Source: Mycobacterium syngnathidarum
Lineage (GTDB): Bacteria; Actinomycetota; Actinomycetes; Mycobacteriales; Mycobacteriaceae
DNA: 64,000 nucleotides
Direction: 5' to 3'
NCBI RefSeq assembly: GCF_001942625.1
Contig: NZ_MLCL01000052.1
Coordinates: 1 to 64,000, forward strand
Positions within the stretch are counted from its first letter, which is position 1. Every line of letters begins with the position of its first letter. Below are positions 16,933-26,272 of this stretch, one piece after another. A program made the position numbers and the translations under genes. Below the pieces are notes generated by a model. That model was not told the origin of the DNA. It searched no databases and saw only the letters and a program-made list of their open reading frames with translations.

Positions 16933-17997
16933 TCAGCGGGCAGCTGATCCCACCGCGTCGCTCAGCGATGCGAAGCCGCCGGCGTGCAACCGCTCGGCGA
17001 TGCCGTCGTGGATCTGTTTGGCCCACAACCCGCCGCCGTAGATGAATCCGGTGTAGCCCTGCAACAGGGTGGCCCCGGAGGTGATCCGTTCCCACGCGTC
17101 GTCGGCGGTTTCGATGCCACCGGCGCTGATCAGTACGAGCTTGTCGCCCACCCGCGAGTACAGCTGCCGTAGCACCTGCAGGGATCGGTGTGCCACCGGG
17201 CGCCCCGAGATTCCGCCGGTGCCCAGGTCGGCGACACCGGGTGTGGCCAGGCCCTCCCGGGACACGGTGGTGTTGGTGGCGACGATCCCCGCCAGCCCCA
17301 ATTCGACTGCCAGGTCGGCGATTTCGTCGATATCGGCATCGGAGAGATCGGGGGCGATCTTGACCAGGACGGGCTTGTCGGTCTCGGCCTTGACCGCGGC
17401 CAGGATCGGCCGCAGCGACTCTACGGCCTGTAGATCCCGCAGTCCGGGGGTGTTGGGTGAGCTGACGTTGACCACGACATAGGCGGCCAGCGCGCTGACC
17501 AGCCGGGTGCTCTCGGCGTAGTCGGCCACCGCGTCGGAGGGCGGGGTCAGCTTGGTCTTGCCGATGTTCACCCCGATCGGGACATCGGGGGTGTGCTGGG
17601 CCAGCCGGATGGCCAGGGCGCCGGCGCCCTCGTTGTTGAATCCCATCCGGTTCAGCAGCGCATGGTCTTCGGGCAGCCGGAACAACCGGGGCTCGGGGTT
17701 GCCCGGTTGAGGTTGCGCGGTGACGGTGCCGACCTCGGCATACCCGAAGCCCAGGGCACCCCACGCCTCCAGCCCGCGGCCATCCTTGTCGAATCCTGCG
17801 GCCAGGCCCATCGGTCCGGGGAACCGGACGCCGAACACCGTGCTGGCCAGTACCGGATCGCTGGGCGCCAAGCGCCGCGCCAGTGCGCGGCGCAGGATCG
17901 CGGGGCCGGTGACCGCACGCAGGACGGCGAAGACCCACAGGTGAATCCGTTCCGGCGGGACCAGAAAGAACGCCCGCCGCAAGGTCGCGTAGATCAC
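16933..17997 (-). CDS. pyrD: Dihydroorotate dehydrogenase (quinone), class 2
   Basis: This 354-residue membrane-associated flavoenzyme oxidises dihydroorotate to orotate, passing electrons to menaquinone, the fourth step of pyrimidine synthesis. The N-terminal amphipathic helices are present ([21 protein letters not shown]). The FMN barrel shows [29 protein letters not shown] with the class 2 active-site serine region, and [11 protein letters not shown]. The GTG at 17997 overlaps the stop of the upstream DUF5703 gene (GTGA) and gives the expected length, so a longer upstream reading is rejected. Confidence 0.95.
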   Translation of the reverse strand: MIYATLRRAFFLVPPERIHLWVFAVLRAVTGPAILRRALARRLAPSDPVLASTVFGVRFPGPMGLAAGFDKDGRGLEAWGALGFGYAEVGTVTAQPQPGNPEPRLFRLPEDHALLNRMGFNNEGAGALAIRLAQHTPDVPIGVNIGKTKLTPPSDAVADYAESTRLVSALAAYVVVNVSSPNTPGLRDLQAVESLRPILAAVKAETDKPVLVKIAPDLSDADIDEIADLAVELGLAGIVATNTTVSREGLATPGVADLGTGGISGRPVAHRSLQVLRQLYSRVGDKLVLISAGGIETADDAWERITSGATLLQGYTGFIYGGGLWAKQIHDGIAERLHAGGFASLSDAVGSAAR

Positions 17998-18263
17998 AGC
18001 GCAGGCGCCTGGGGCGTGCCCGGCATGGATGACGCGGTTTTCTTGCGGCGCAACAGCACCCGTCGGCTCCCATCTGTGTATGCCCGCACCCGGGTCAGTT
18101 CCCAGCCGCGGTACTCGGCCTCGATCGACAAGCGGATCGAGGCGCTGATCCTGGTGACATCCGGCGGTAGCCGCAGCGGTATCCAGTCGTATTCCTCGGA
18201 CAGATCCTCTGCGACGACTTTGTCCCATCCGGGAGGCATGCGGCCCTGCTGGATGGTGGTCAT
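17994..18263 (-). CDS. DUF5703 family protein
   Basis: This is a conserved 89-residue actinobacterial protein. Its recognisable core is [29 protein letters not shown] followed by [24 protein letters not shown], consistent with the DUF5703 family of unknown function. It overlaps lppL upstream (ATGA) and pyrD downstream (GTGA), so the three are translationally coupled. No membrane segment, metal site or catalytic motif is evident. Confidence 0.7.
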   Translation of the reverse strand: MTTIQQGRMPPGWDKVVAEDLSEEYDWIPLRLPPDVTRISASIRLSIEAEYRGWELTRVRAYTDGSRRVLLRRKKTASSMPGTPQAPAL

Positions 18264-19288
18264 CGGCGACCCGATGCGGTGCGGATCACCTGCACACCGG
18301 CTCCCGAGCCGGACACCACGTACAGGGTGTCCGTCTTGTCGTCGTAGGCCAGGGAGTTCGGTTGCTGCACGGTTCGATAACGCACCTTTTCCACCGGTAT
18401 GCCGGTGGAGAGATCGTAACCAATCACGGTGTTGGCCGCGGTCTGCGACACCCAGGCCAACTGGGCGGATCCGGCCAGGCCGTAGGGGGCGGCGGGCACC
18501 GGGTAGCGCTGCCGCATGATCAGCGGATCGGCGCCGAACACGAGTAGCTCGTCGCCGCGGGTGTCGGCGACCAGGACGCGTCCGCGCGCATCGGCGGCCA
18601 TGGTGGTGGCGCCTTCGCCGGCCCGCAAGGCCTGGGCGGCTTTCGTGCCGCCGGCGTTGACGGCCGTCACCGAAGTTTGTCCGCGATCCAGAACTACGGC
18701 GGTATTTCCTTGTGTGACAAGTGAATCCACCCGGGCGAAGATCTTTAGCCGGGCAGCCACGGTGTGGTCGCCGGCCAGGGTGTAGACGGCTCCGTCGGCG
18801 GTGCCGAGCACCGGATTGCCGTCGGCGCGCAGCGCGATCGCGGTGAAATCCACGCCCTGGGCGCCGTCCACATCGATCTTTGCGGGCTTGGCCGAGGCCA
18901 CGTCGACCCGGAAGTATCCGCCTCGTGTGGACGCCAGGACGTTGCCCTTGCCGTCGACGCTGAGCGCCGTGGCCGCGGGCAGCAACGTCACGTTGCGCCG
19001 CTGTTGCCTCCCGGACAACAGGCTCAGGGTCGACTGACCTTCGGCCCCCGGGGTCAGGACGACGAGCGTTCCGGTTGCTGGGTCGAACACGGCGCCCGCG
19101 GCGTGCCCGCTCAATTCCCGGATCTCGCCGTCCGGGGCGGCCGCGACCGGCGGTGAAACTGCGGCCTGAGCGGGCTCGATGGTGGGCGGTGGAGCGTCGG
19201 CGGGGTTGGACGTGCAGCCCGCGGTGAGCAGCAGGGCCAGCGCAAAAAGGCCGGCGCGAACTGGCTGACCTGCAGGGATTGGGCGCAA
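18260..19288 (-). CDS. lppL: Lipoprotein LppL-like, beta-propeller
   Basis: This is a secreted lipoprotein whose mature part is a YncE/NHL-type beta-propeller built of repeated strands ([59 protein letters not shown]). A signal peptide precedes the lipobox LTAGC. The C-terminal half is very close to what is known of mycobacterial LppL ([25 protein letters not shown]). Propellers of this type bind ligands or proteins on the cell surface; the ligand is unknown. The start is uncertain: a TTG at 19288 gives a short, proper signal peptide, while an upstream GTG would add 31 non-signal residues. Confidence 0.85.
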   Translation of the reverse strand: MRPIPAGQPVRAGLFALALLLTAGCTSNPADAPPPTIEPAQAAVSPPVAAAPDGEIRELSGHAAGAVFDPATGTLVVLTPGAEGQSTLSLLSGRQQRRNVTLLPAATALSVDGKGNVLASTRGGYFRVDVASAKPAKIDVDGAQGVDFTAIALRADGNPVLGTADGAVYTLAGDHTVAARLKIFARVDSLVTQGNTAVVLDRGQTSVTAVNAGGTKAAQALRAGEGATTMAADARGRVLVADTRGDELLVFGADPLIMRQRYPVPAAPYGLAGSAQLAWVSQTAANTVIGYDLSTGIPVEKVRYRTVQQPNSLAYDDKTDTLYVVSGSGAGVQVIRTASGRR

Positions 19289-19410
19289 CGGATGGCTCTC
19301 GATCGGAAACGGATATCGGTGACGTGCAGGTATCCAGTTTAGGCATGGCCGTCGGTCGGAAATGGTCGCGTCTGCAACCAATGCGGCATAAGTCGAGGTA
19401 TGGTTCGACC

Positions 19411-19722
19411 ATGACCCTCGCCGCAGACCGGGAACTCGACAACCGAGAGTTTGCTATGGAGGATATTTCCACTGGTGTACACGCTAGTGGGTTTGGCCAA
19501 GTTGGCGATGGCCGGAGTTTTTCGTTCCACATCGAGCGTCAGCAGCTGATGATCGAGATCTACCGCCCGCGGCTGTCCGGGCCGGTCCCGATCGACGACG
19601 ATGTCGTTGCCGTGGCCACCCGCAAACTGACCGATATCGACCTGACTGATGAACGCAGTCTGTCGGCAACGGTGCGCGACGCAGTCGCCGACGCGCAGCC
19701 GGTTTCGCGCGCCGGTCGCTGA
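19411..19722 (+). CDS. Conserved hypothetical protein (Rv2137c position)
   Basis: This 103-residue protein has no motif I recognise. The sequence is acidic in the middle (PVPIDDDVVAVATRKLTDIDLTDERS) with FSFHIERQQLMIEIYRP earlier, compatible with a small alpha/beta protein. It lies between lppL (divergent) and uppP (38 bases downstream, same strand), where mycobacteria encode the conserved hypothetical Rv2137c. The ATG at 19411 is chosen because coding-like composition begins there; an in-frame extension upstream would overlap the lppL promoter. Confidence 0.55.
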   Translation: MTLAADRELDNREFAMEDISTGVHASGFGQVGDGRSFSFHIERQQLMIEIYRPRLSGPVPIDDDVVAVATRKLTDIDLTDERSLSATVRDAVADAQPVSRAGR

Positions 19723-19760
19723 GGCATACCTGAAGCACTTGCCACGGTACGGTCGTCGTC

Positions 19761-20609
19761 GTGACTGACGTCGGTGCCATGTCCTGGCTGCAAGTTGTCG
19801 TGTTGTCGATTGTCCAGGGGCTCACCGAGTTTCTGCCGGTCTCGTCCTCTGGGCACCTGGCGATCACCTCGCGGGTGTTCTTCGACGACGACGCGGGTGC
19901 CTCGTTCACCGCGGTCACGCAGTTGGGAACCGAGCTCGCGGTCCTGATGTACTTCGCCAGGGACATCGGGCGCATCATCAAGGCCTGGTTCACCGGTCTG
20001 ACCAACGCGGCGCACCGGTCGGCCGACTACTGGCTGGGCTGGTGGGTGATCATCGGCAGCATCCCGATCGGTGTGTTCGGCCTGTTGTTCAAAGACGAAA
20101 TCCGTACCGGCGCACGCAATCTGTGGTTGGTTGCCACGGCGCTCATCGTGTTCTCGGCGGTGATCGCCGTGGCCGAGTACTACGGCAGGCAGGTTCGTCG
20201 CGTCGAACAGCTGACCTGGCGTGACAGCATCATCGTCGGCCTGGCCCAGTGTCTGGCCCTGGTGCCTGGCGTGTCCCGATCGGGAGCGACCATCAGTGCC
20301 GGCCTGTTTCTGGGGATGGAACGCGAGCTGGCCGCCCGGTTCGGTTTTCTGCTGGCGATCCCCGCGGTCTTCGCCTCGGGCATTTTTTCGCTGCCCGATG
20401 CGTTCCACCCGGTCGGGGAGGGGATGAGCGCCAGCGGCGCCCAGCTCCTGGTGGCTACCGTGATCGCGTTCGTCGTCGGCTTCGCGGCCATCGCCTGGTT
20501 CCTGAAATTCCTGGTGTCGCACAGCATGTACTGGTTTGTCGGCTACCGGGTGGTGTTGGGCGCGGTGGTGCTGGCGCTGCTGGGGACCGGGGTGGTCGCC
20601 GCACAATGA
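19761..20609 (+). CDS. uppP: Undecaprenyl-diphosphatase UppP (BacA)
   Basis: This 282-residue multi-pass membrane enzyme removes phosphate from undecaprenyl (in mycobacteria decaprenyl) diphosphate to recycle the carrier lipid for peptidoglycan and arabinogalactan. The two catalytic regions are clear: [18 protein letters not shown] near the N-terminus and [20 protein letters not shown] near the middle. About eight hydrophobic helices follow the normal layout. It can confer bacitracin tolerance. GTG 19761 is taken; ATG 19779 is possible. The phosphatase-like gene starts 13 bases after it. Confidence 0.93.
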   Translation: MTDVGAMSWLQVVVLSIVQGLTEFLPVSSSGHLAITSRVFFDDDAGASFTAVTQLGTELAVLMYFARDIGRIIKAWFTGLTNAAHRSADYWLGWWVIIGSIPIGVFGLLFKDEIRTGARNLWLVATALIVFSAVIAVAEYYGRQVRRVEQLTWRDSIIVGLAQCLALVPGVSRSGATISAGLFLGMERELAARFGFLLAIPAVFASGIFSLPDAFHPVGEGMSASGAQLLVATVIAFVVGFAAIAWFLKFLVSHSMYWFVGYRVVLGAVVLALLGTGVVAAQ

Positions 20610-20622
20610 CGGAGGAGTCGAA

Positions 20623-21294
20623 ATGACGGTGATTCTGCTGCGACATGGCCGTTCGACGTCGAACACGGCGCATACCCTCGCGGGTCGCAGCCAAGGCGTC
20701 GACCTCGACGAGCGCGGCGTCGAGCAGGCGGCCGGCGTGGTCGCGCGGATCGGGGAACTCCCGGTGACCGCGATCGTGCATTCGCCGCTGCTGCGCTGCG
20801 AGCGCACGGTGGCACCGCTGGCCCAGGCGCTCGCACTGCAGCCGATCGTCGACGACAGGCTCACCGAGGTGGACTACGGCAGCTGGACCGGTCGGGCGAT
20901 CGGCGAGCTGGTCAAGGAGCCGCTGTGGGCGGTCGTGCAGCAGCAGCCCAGCGCGGCGGTGTTCCCCGACGGCGAGGGGCTCGCGCAAGTGCAGGCTCGC
21001 GCGGTTGCCGCGGTGCGGGAACGGGACCGAGCGCTGGCTCAGCAGCATGGCGCCGACGTTTTGTGGGTCGCCTGCACGCACGGCGACGTGATCAAGGCGG
21101 TGCTGGCCGATGCCCTCGGCGTGCACTTGGACGGGTTCCAGCGCATCACCGCGGACCCGGCGTCGATGAGCGTGATCCGCTACACCGAGCTGCGTCCTTT
21201 CGTGATGCACATCAACCACACGGGCACCCAGTTGAGCGCCGGGCTGGCGGCCAAACCCGCCACCGACGCGGTGGTGGGTGGGTCCACCAACTGA
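20623..21294 (+). CDS. Histidine phosphatase family protein (phosphoglycerate-mutase-like)
   Basis: This 223-residue protein has the RHG motif of the histidine phosphatase superfamily, VILLRHGRSTSNTA, whose histidine is phosphorylated. A second catalytic histidine occurs in VACTHGDVIKAVLADAL, and the acid-base glutamate region is DRLTEVDYGSWTG. In mycobacteria this gene (Rv2135c-like) is conserved behind uppP. Despite common annotation as phosphoglycerate mutase it is more likely a phosphatase. A GGAGGAG ribosome-binding site lies 6-12 bases before the ATG. Confidence 0.88.
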   Translation: MTVILLRHGRSTSNTAHTLAGRSQGVDLDERGVEQAAGVVARIGELPVTAIVHSPLLRCERTVAPLAQALALQPIVDDRLTEVDYGSWTGRAIGELVKEPLWAVVQQQPSAAVFPDGEGLAQVQARAVAAVRERDRALAQQHGADVLWVACTHGDVIKAVLADALGVHLDGFQRITADPASMSVIRYTELRPFVMHINHTGTQLSAGLAAKPATDAVVGGSTN

Positions 21295-21329
21295 CCAGTG
21301 AGACCGCTACCGGTATTTTGGAAGGTGTC

Positions 21330-21917
21330 ATGGCCCGCGCAATTCATGTATTCCGCACTCCCGACCGTTTCGTCGCCGGGACAGTCGGCCAACCCGGCAA
21401 CCGAACGTTTTACCTGCAGGCTGTCCACGACAAACGGGTGATCTCGGTCATCCTGGAAAAGCAGCAGGTGGCCGTGTTGGCCGAGCGGATCGCTGCCCTG
21501 TTGACCGAGATCAATCGCCGCTTCGGCACACCGATCCCGCCGGATACCGGCGAGGTGAGTGATCTGCTGCCGCTGGTCACCCCGGTCGACGCCGAGTTCC
21601 GCGTCGGGACGATGGGGCTGGGCTGGGATTCGGAAGCGCAGACGGTCGTGGTCGAGCTACTCGCGGTGTCCGAGGGGGAGTTCGACGCCTCGGTGGTGCT
21701 CGACGATGCCGAGGACGGCCCCGACGCGGTGCGGGTGTTCCTCACCCCGGAGTCGGCACGGGAGTTCGCCACCCGGTCCAACCGGGTCATCTCGGCCGGA
21801 CGTCCACCCTGCCCGCTGTGTGATGAGCCGCTGGACCCCGATGGTCACATCTGCGTGCGTACCAACGGCTATCGGCGCGGTGAGGTGGCCGGGTCCGAAG
21901 ATGACGCAGATTCCTGA
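21330..21917 (+). CDS. DUF3090 family protein
   Basis: This 195-residue protein matches the actinobacterial DUF3090 family: N-terminal HVFRTPDRFVAGTVGQPGNRTFYLQA, a central beta-rich part, and a C-terminal CPLCDEPLDPDGHIC that looks like a zinc knuckle. The function is not known. It is always followed by an SCO1664-type gene, here overlapping by 17 bases, which argues for a shared function, perhaps a protein complex. Confidence 0.8.
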   Translation: MARAIHVFRTPDRFVAGTVGQPGNRTFYLQAVHDKRVISVILEKQQVAVLAERIAALLTEINRRFGTPIPPDTGEVSDLLPLVTPVDAEFRVGTMGLGWDSEAQTVVVELLAVSEGEFDASVVLDDAEDGPDAVRVFLTPESAREFATRSNRVISAGRPPCPLCDEPLDPDGHICVRTNGYRRGEVAGSEDDADS

Positions 21918-22719
21918 CGGCGACGACGGCGCGGTACTGGCCGACGGCGAACTGACGGTGATCGGCCGGATCCGGTCGGCCAGCAACGCCACGTTCCTGT
22001 GCGAGGCGACTTCCGGTGAGAATCAGGTGCACTGTGTGTACAAGCCGATCCGGGGCGAGGCGCCGCTGTGGGACTTTCCCGACGGCACCTTGGCCGGCCG
22101 TGAGTTGAGTGCATACCTGATCTCGGCCGCCTTGGGCTGGGATATCGTGCCCCGCACGATTATTCGGGATGGCCCAGCCGGTCCGGGGATGCTGCAGCTG
22201 TGGGTGGATCAGCCCGGGGACCAGGTGGGCGACGAGCCCGACGCCGGTCCCGATCTGGTGGACCTGCTTCCGGCCGGACACCTCCCGCCGGGTTTCCTGC
22301 CGATCCTGCAGGCTTACGACTACGCCGGCGACGAGGTGACACTGGTGCACGCCGACGACCCCCGGTTGTTCCGCATGGCGGTGTTCGATGTGCTGATCAA
22401 CAACGCCGACCGCAAAGGTGGACACATCCTGGCCGGGCTCGACGGGGCTGTCTACGGGGTGGACCACGGAGTGAGCCTGCATGCCGAGGACAAGCTGCGG
22501 ACCGTGTTGTGGGGCTGGGCGGGCAAGCCCGTCGACGATGAAACTCTGGCCGATGTCGCCGCACTGCGCGCCGGTTTCGCCGGTCTGGCAGAGCAGTTGT
22601 GCGGTCACGTCACCGACGTGGAGATCGCCGCGTTGCGGTCCAGAATCGTTGGGCTACTGCACAATCCGGTGATGCCGACACCCGATCGGCATCGGCCGAT
22701 CCCGTGGCCGGCCTTCTAG
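21901..22719 (+). CDS. SCO1664 family protein, kinase-like fold
   Basis: This 272-residue protein resembles the SCO1664 family, distantly related to phosphatidylinositol 3/4-kinase-like folds. A lysine-bearing strand (VHCVYKPIRGEAPLWDFPDG) would hold nucleotide phosphates. A catalytic-loop-like FDVLINNADRKGGHIL and a metal-site-like VYGVDHGVSLHAEDKLRTVLWGW follow. This layout (D..N..DRK, then xDHG) is that of atypical kinases. No substrate is known. The ATG at 21901 lies inside the DUF3090 gene in another frame. Its stop TAG shares CTAG with the stop of the convergent DUF2628 gene. Confidence 0.75.
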   Translation: MTQIPDGDDGAVLADGELTVIGRIRSASNATFLCEATSGENQVHCVYKPIRGEAPLWDFPDGTLAGRELSAYLISAALGWDIVPRTIIRDGPAGPGMLQLWVDQPGDQVGDEPDAGPDLVDLLPAGHLPPGFLPILQAYDYAGDEVTLVHADDPRLFRMAVFDVLINNADRKGGHILAGLDGAVYGVDHGVSLHAEDKLRTVLWGWAGKPVDDETLADVAALRAGFAGLAEQLCGHVTDVEIAALRSRIVGLLHNPVMPTPDRHRPIPWPAF

Positions 22720-23123
22720 CGGGCCCAGCCGAACCCTTCGAACGGATTCCACGACTGGCTACCGCGCACCGCGTGCAGGTAGTAGGCGTAGTTCGCCGTC
22801 GACATCGCCAGCGCGCCGATGGCTATTCCGACGGACCGCCCGATCGTGTCGCTGACATCGAGGACCGTCAGCACCACTCCCGCGGTGATCGCGATTCCCA
22901 ACAGTGTCAAACCCTTGCGCCACATACCCTTTACGAAGAAATAGAGCGGGCCGAACAGGAACGCCAGGATGTTGGAGGTGAGCCGCAGCTTGGCCATGAA
23001 GCTGAGATTGCGGTACGCGGCCTTGGCCTCGGGTGAGGCGCTGGGCAGGCCGTAGGCGTTGAAGAAATCGAACTTCCAGCGCCACGAGTCGGACAGGTTG
23101 TCGACAGGGGTCTGCTCGGTCAT
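22716..23123 (-). CDS. DUF2628-type membrane protein
   Basis: This 135-residue protein has a soluble N-terminal [12 protein letters not shown] segment and then two or three hydrophobic helices ([58 protein letters not shown]). DUF2628 proteins share the [15 protein letters not shown] pattern and have no known function. The ATG is preceded by AGAGGAGA. It is monocistronic and divergent from cysQ. Confidence 0.75.
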   Translation of the reverse strand: MTEQTPVDNLSDSWRWKFDFFNAYGLPSASPEAKAAYRNLSFMAKLRLTSNILAFLFGPLYFFVKGMWRKGLTLLGIAITAGVVLTVLDVSDTIGRSVGIAIGALAMSTANYAYYLHAVRGSQSWNPFEGFGWAR

Positions 23124-23215
23124 GGATCTCCTCTGTAGCGGCGGCGGGACCTGACAATACCGGCGCAACCGGCCCCGCCAACGCACCAATTCGGTGCGCC
23201 GACGATACTTGGTCG

Positions 23216-23977
23216 ATGCACGCGACCGACGCCGACCTGGCTGCCGCAGTGGCCAAGGAGGCCGGCGAGCTGTTGCTGGCAGTCCGCGAACAAGTCGGTT
23301 TCTACGATCCCTATTACCTCGGCGACGAGGGCGACCGCCGCTCGAACGCGCTGATCCTGGACCGCCTCGCCCAGGCTCGCCCCGGTGATTCCGTGCTCAG
23401 CGAGGAGGCGGTCGACGACCTGTCCCGCGTCGATGCCGACCGGGTCTGGATCGTCGACCCCGTGGACGGCACGTACGAGTTCTCTCTGCCCGGCCGTGAG
23501 GACTGGGCAGTGCACATCGCCCTGTGGCAGCGTTCGGTGAGCGCCGATGGCGGCCTCTCGGATGCGGTGGTGGCCCTGCCCGCCCGCGGCGAGGTGTACC
23601 GCAGCGACACGGTCACGCCACCCGGGCCGCGCCGGCCCGGCCCCTTGCTGATCACCGCGAGTTCGAACCGACCTCCGGCAGTGCTGTGGCGGATGCGTGA
23701 GCAGCTGGACTTCCGGATGGTGCGCATCGGCTCGGCCGGGGCCAAGGCGATGGCCGTGGTGCGCGGTGACGTCGACGCCTACATTCACGCGGGCGGTCAG
23801 TGGGAGTGGGATTCGGCCGCGCCCGCGGGGGTGGTGCTCGCCGCGGGCCTGCACGCGTCCCGGTTGGACGGCTCGGAGTTGCGCTATAACCGCGCCGACC
23901 CGTACCTGCCGGACTTCCTCATGTGTCGCAAAGAGCTGGCGCCGATCCTGCTGGAGGCGATCGGGGTGGCTCGATGA
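23216..23977 (+). CDS. cysQ: CysQ, 3'-phosphoadenosine-5'-phosphate / inositol phosphatase
   Basis: This 253-residue member of the lithium-sensitive inositol-monophosphatase superfamily shows the metal motif [11 protein letters not shown] (DPxDGT) preceded by LSEEAVDD, and the second signature [16 protein letters not shown] (WDxAA). In mycobacteria the Rv2131c-type enzyme dephosphorylates PAP (and fructose-1,6-bisphosphate and inositol phosphate in vitro), clearing the by-product of sulfate activation. It lies just upstream of mshC, a cysteine-using enzyme, which fits sulfur metabolism. Confidence 0.85.
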   Translation: MHATDADLAAAVAKEAGELLLAVREQVGFYDPYYLGDEGDRRSNALILDRLAQARPGDSVLSEEAVDDLSRVDADRVWIVDPVDGTYEFSLPGREDWAVHIALWQRSVSADGGLSDAVVALPARGEVYRSDTVTPPGPRRPGPLLITASSNRPPAVLWRMREQLDFRMVRIGSAGAKAMAVVRGDVDAYIHAGGQWEWDSAAPAGVVLAAGLHASRLDGSELRYNRADPYLPDFLMCRKELAPILLEAIGVAR

Positions 23978-24077
23978 TGCGGGAATGGAATCCAGGGCGG
24001 TGTTGTCTGACTTGGGAGAACTGTGTGGGACCGACCGGCGGGAGGCCGTCCTGAGCGAGCACCTTAGAGTCGAGGCC

Positions 24078-25316
24078 ATGCGATCGTGGTCGGCACCGTC
24101 AGTCCCGGTGCTGGAGGGGAGTGGTCCGCAGCTGCGGCTGTACGACAGCGCCGACAGGCAGGTACGCCCGGTGACCCCCGGGTCGACGGCCACGATGTAC
24201 GTGTGTGGCATCACGCCGTACGACGCCACCCATCTCGGTCACGCCGCGACGTATCTGACTTTCGATCTGGTACATCGGCTCTGGCTGGACGCGGGGCACA
24301 CGGTGCACTACGTGCAGAACGTCACCGATGTGGACGATCCGCTGTTCGAACGGGCCGACCGCGACGGGATCGACTGGCGTGACCTCGGCGACCGGGAAAC
24401 CCAGCTCTTCCGCGACGACATGGCCGCCCTGCGCGTGCTGCCGCCGCAGGACTACGTGGCCGCCACCGACGCGATCTCCGAAGTGGTCGAGCTGGTGGAG
24501 AAGATGCTGGCCTCCGGCGCGGCCTACGTGGTCGACGACCCTGAGTATCCCGACGTGTACTACCGCGCCGACGCCACCGTCCAGTTCGGTTATGAGTCGG
24601 GCTATGACCGCGCGACCATGCTGCGGCTGTTCGGCGAGCGTGGTGGTGACCCGGACCGCGCCGGTAAGGGCGACGAACTCGATGCGCTGTTGTGGCGGGC
24701 GCAACGGCCGGGTGAGCCCAGTTGGCCCTCGCCGTTCGGCGCAGGCCGGCCCGGTTGGCACGTCGAGTGCTCGGCCATCGCGCTGACCCGTATCGGCTCG
24801 GGCCTGGACATCCAGGGCGGCGGCAGCGACTTGATCTTCCCGCACCACGAGTTCTCCGCCGCGCACGCCGAATCGGTCACCGGGGAGCGGCGTTTCGCCC
24901 GCCACTACGTGCACGCGGGCATGATCGGCTGGGACGGTCACAAGATGAGCAAGAGCCGCGGCAACCTGGTGCTGGTGTCGCGCCTGCGCGCCGACGGTGT
25001 CGATCCGTCGGCAGTGCGGCTGGGGCTGTTCGCCGGGCACTATCGCAGTGACCGGTTCTGGAGCGACGAAGTTCTCGCCGAGGCCGACGCCCGGCTCAAA
25101 CGTTGGCGTGCCGCCGCCGCGTTGCCGGCCGGGCCGGATGCCACCGACGTGGTGGCCCGGGTGCGTCAGTACCTGGCCGACGATCTCGATACACCGAAAG
25201 TGCTTGCCGCACTGGATGGTTGGTGTAGCGACGCGCTGGCCTACGGTGGTCATGACACCGCCGCGCCGCGACTGGTGGCCGATACCGTGGACGCGCTGCT
25301 GGGCGTCGAACTCTAG
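24078..25316 (+). CDS. mshC: MshC, cysteine:glucosaminylinositol ligase (mycothiol synthesis)
   Basis: This 412-residue cysteinyl-tRNA-synthetase paralogue joins cysteine to glucosaminyl-inositol using ATP, the penultimate mycothiol step. Features include [17 protein letters not shown] (zinc Cys and the HIGH-like HLGH), [10 protein letters not shown] and [10 protein letters not shown] (further zinc ligands), and HKMSKSRGN (KMSKS). It lacks the long tRNA-binding C-terminal domain of CysS. The N-terminal [12 protein letters not shown] is the usual mycobacterial opening and fixes the ATG at 24078 against a longer in-frame reading. Confidence 0.95.
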   Translation: MRSWSAPSVPVLEGSGPQLRLYDSADRQVRPVTPGSTATMYVCGITPYDATHLGHAATYLTFDLVHRLWLDAGHTVHYVQNVTDVDDPLFERADRDGIDWRDLGDRETQLFRDDMAALRVLPPQDYVAATDAISEVVELVEKMLASGAAYVVDDPEYPDVYYRADATVQFGYESGYDRATMLRLFGERGGDPDRAGKGDELDALLWRAQRPGEPSWPSPFGAGRPGWHVECSAIALTRIGSGLDIQGGGSDLIFPHHEFSAAHAESVTGERRFARHYVHAGMIGWDGHKMSKSRGNLVLVSRLRADGVDPSAVRLGLFAGHYRSDRFWSDEVLAEADARLKRWRAAAALPAGPDATDVVARVRQYLADDLDTPKVLAALDGWCSDALAYGGHDTAAPRLVADTVDALLGVEL

Positions 25317-25355
25317 GGCCTCGTCGCACGCGCCCCGGTGGGGTACGTTGCGGCA

Positions 25356-26240
25356 ATGGGTTCTGTGAACGGCAAAGTCGTCTTCATCACCGGCGGAGCA
25401 CGCGGTATCGGCGCAGAGGTGGCGCGCCGGCTGCGCACCAGGGGTGCCAAACTGGTGCTCACCGACCTCGACGAGGCACCGCTGAGCGCGTTGGCCGCCG
25501 AACTCGGTGCCGAACATGTGCTGACGGCGCTGGCCGATGTGCGCGATCTGGCCGCCATGCAGAAGGCTGCCGACGCCGCGGTCGAGCGATTCGGCGGCAT
25601 CGACATCGTGATGGCCAACGCCGGGATCGCCAGCTTCGGTTCGGTCATTCAGGTCGATCCCGAGGCGTTCAAGCGGGTCGTCGACATCAACGTGGTGGGG
25701 GTGTTCAACACCGTCCGTGCGACCCTGCCTGCGGTGATCAAGCGCCGCGGGTATGTGCTCGTGGTGTCCTCCCTGGCGGCGTTCACCTCGGCGCCCGGAC
25801 TGGCGGCCTACCACGCCTCCAAGGCCGGCGCCGAGTACTTCGCGAACACCTTGCGCCTGGAGGTGGCCCACCTCGGCGTCGACGTCGGCTCGGCCCACAT
25901 GAGCTGGATCGACACCCCGTTGGTGCAGGACGCCAAGTCGGATCTGTCGGCATTCCGGGAAATGCTGTCCAAGCTGCCGCCACCGCTGAACCGGACCACC
26001 ACCGTCGACGCCTGTGGCGCGGCCTTCGTCAAGGGCATCGAGGGGCGCAAGAAGCGCATCTACAGCCCGGCGTGGGTGGGGGCGTTCCGCTGGATCCGGC
26101 CGTTCGTCACCACGCCGCTGGCCGAGCGCGACATCCTCAAGTTCACCCCGACGCTGCTGCCCAAACTCGACGCCGAGGCCGCTGCGCTGGGCCGGTCCAC
26201 CAGTGCCCGCATCGAGGCGCTGGAGAAGGAGAAGGACTAA
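25356..26240 (+). CDS. Short-chain dehydrogenase/reductase (Rv2129c-like)
   Basis: This 294-residue classical SDR has TGGARGIG (nucleotide binding), LTDLDE (acidic residue after strand 2, suggesting NAD(H) preference), NAGIASFG, the catalytic serine in VVSSLAAF, and YHASK. A C-terminal extension to about 294 residues (IYSPAWVGAFRWIRPF) may add a membrane-facing or substrate lid. The substrate is unknown. It follows mshC by 39 bases on the same strand and is convergent with the PAC2 gene. Confidence 0.88.
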   Translation: MGSVNGKVVFITGGARGIGAEVARRLRTRGAKLVLTDLDEAPLSALAAELGAEHVLTALADVRDLAAMQKAADAAVERFGGIDIVMANAGIASFGSVIQVDPEAFKRVVDINVVGVFNTVRATLPAVIKRRGYVLVVSSLAAFTSAPGLAAYHASKAGAEYFANTLRLEVAHLGVDVGSAHMSWIDTPLVQDAKSDLSAFREMLSKLPPPLNRTTTVDACGAAFVKGIEGRKKRIYSPAWVGAFRWIRPFVTTPLAERDILKFTPTLLPKLDAEAAALGRSTSARIEALEKEKD

Positions 26241-26257
26241 GCGGCTCCGGCTGAATT

Positions 26258-26272
26258 GGCCGCTCAGCGGCC
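26258..26272. terminator. Perfect hairpin centred on the PAC2 stop codon
   Basis: GGCCGC-TCA-GCGGCC forms a six-pair perfect stem whose three-base loop is the stop codon of the leftward PAC2 gene. It lies in the 23-base gap between two convergent genes, so it could serve both strands. There is no U-run, as is common in mycobacteria. Function not proven. Confidence 0.35.
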
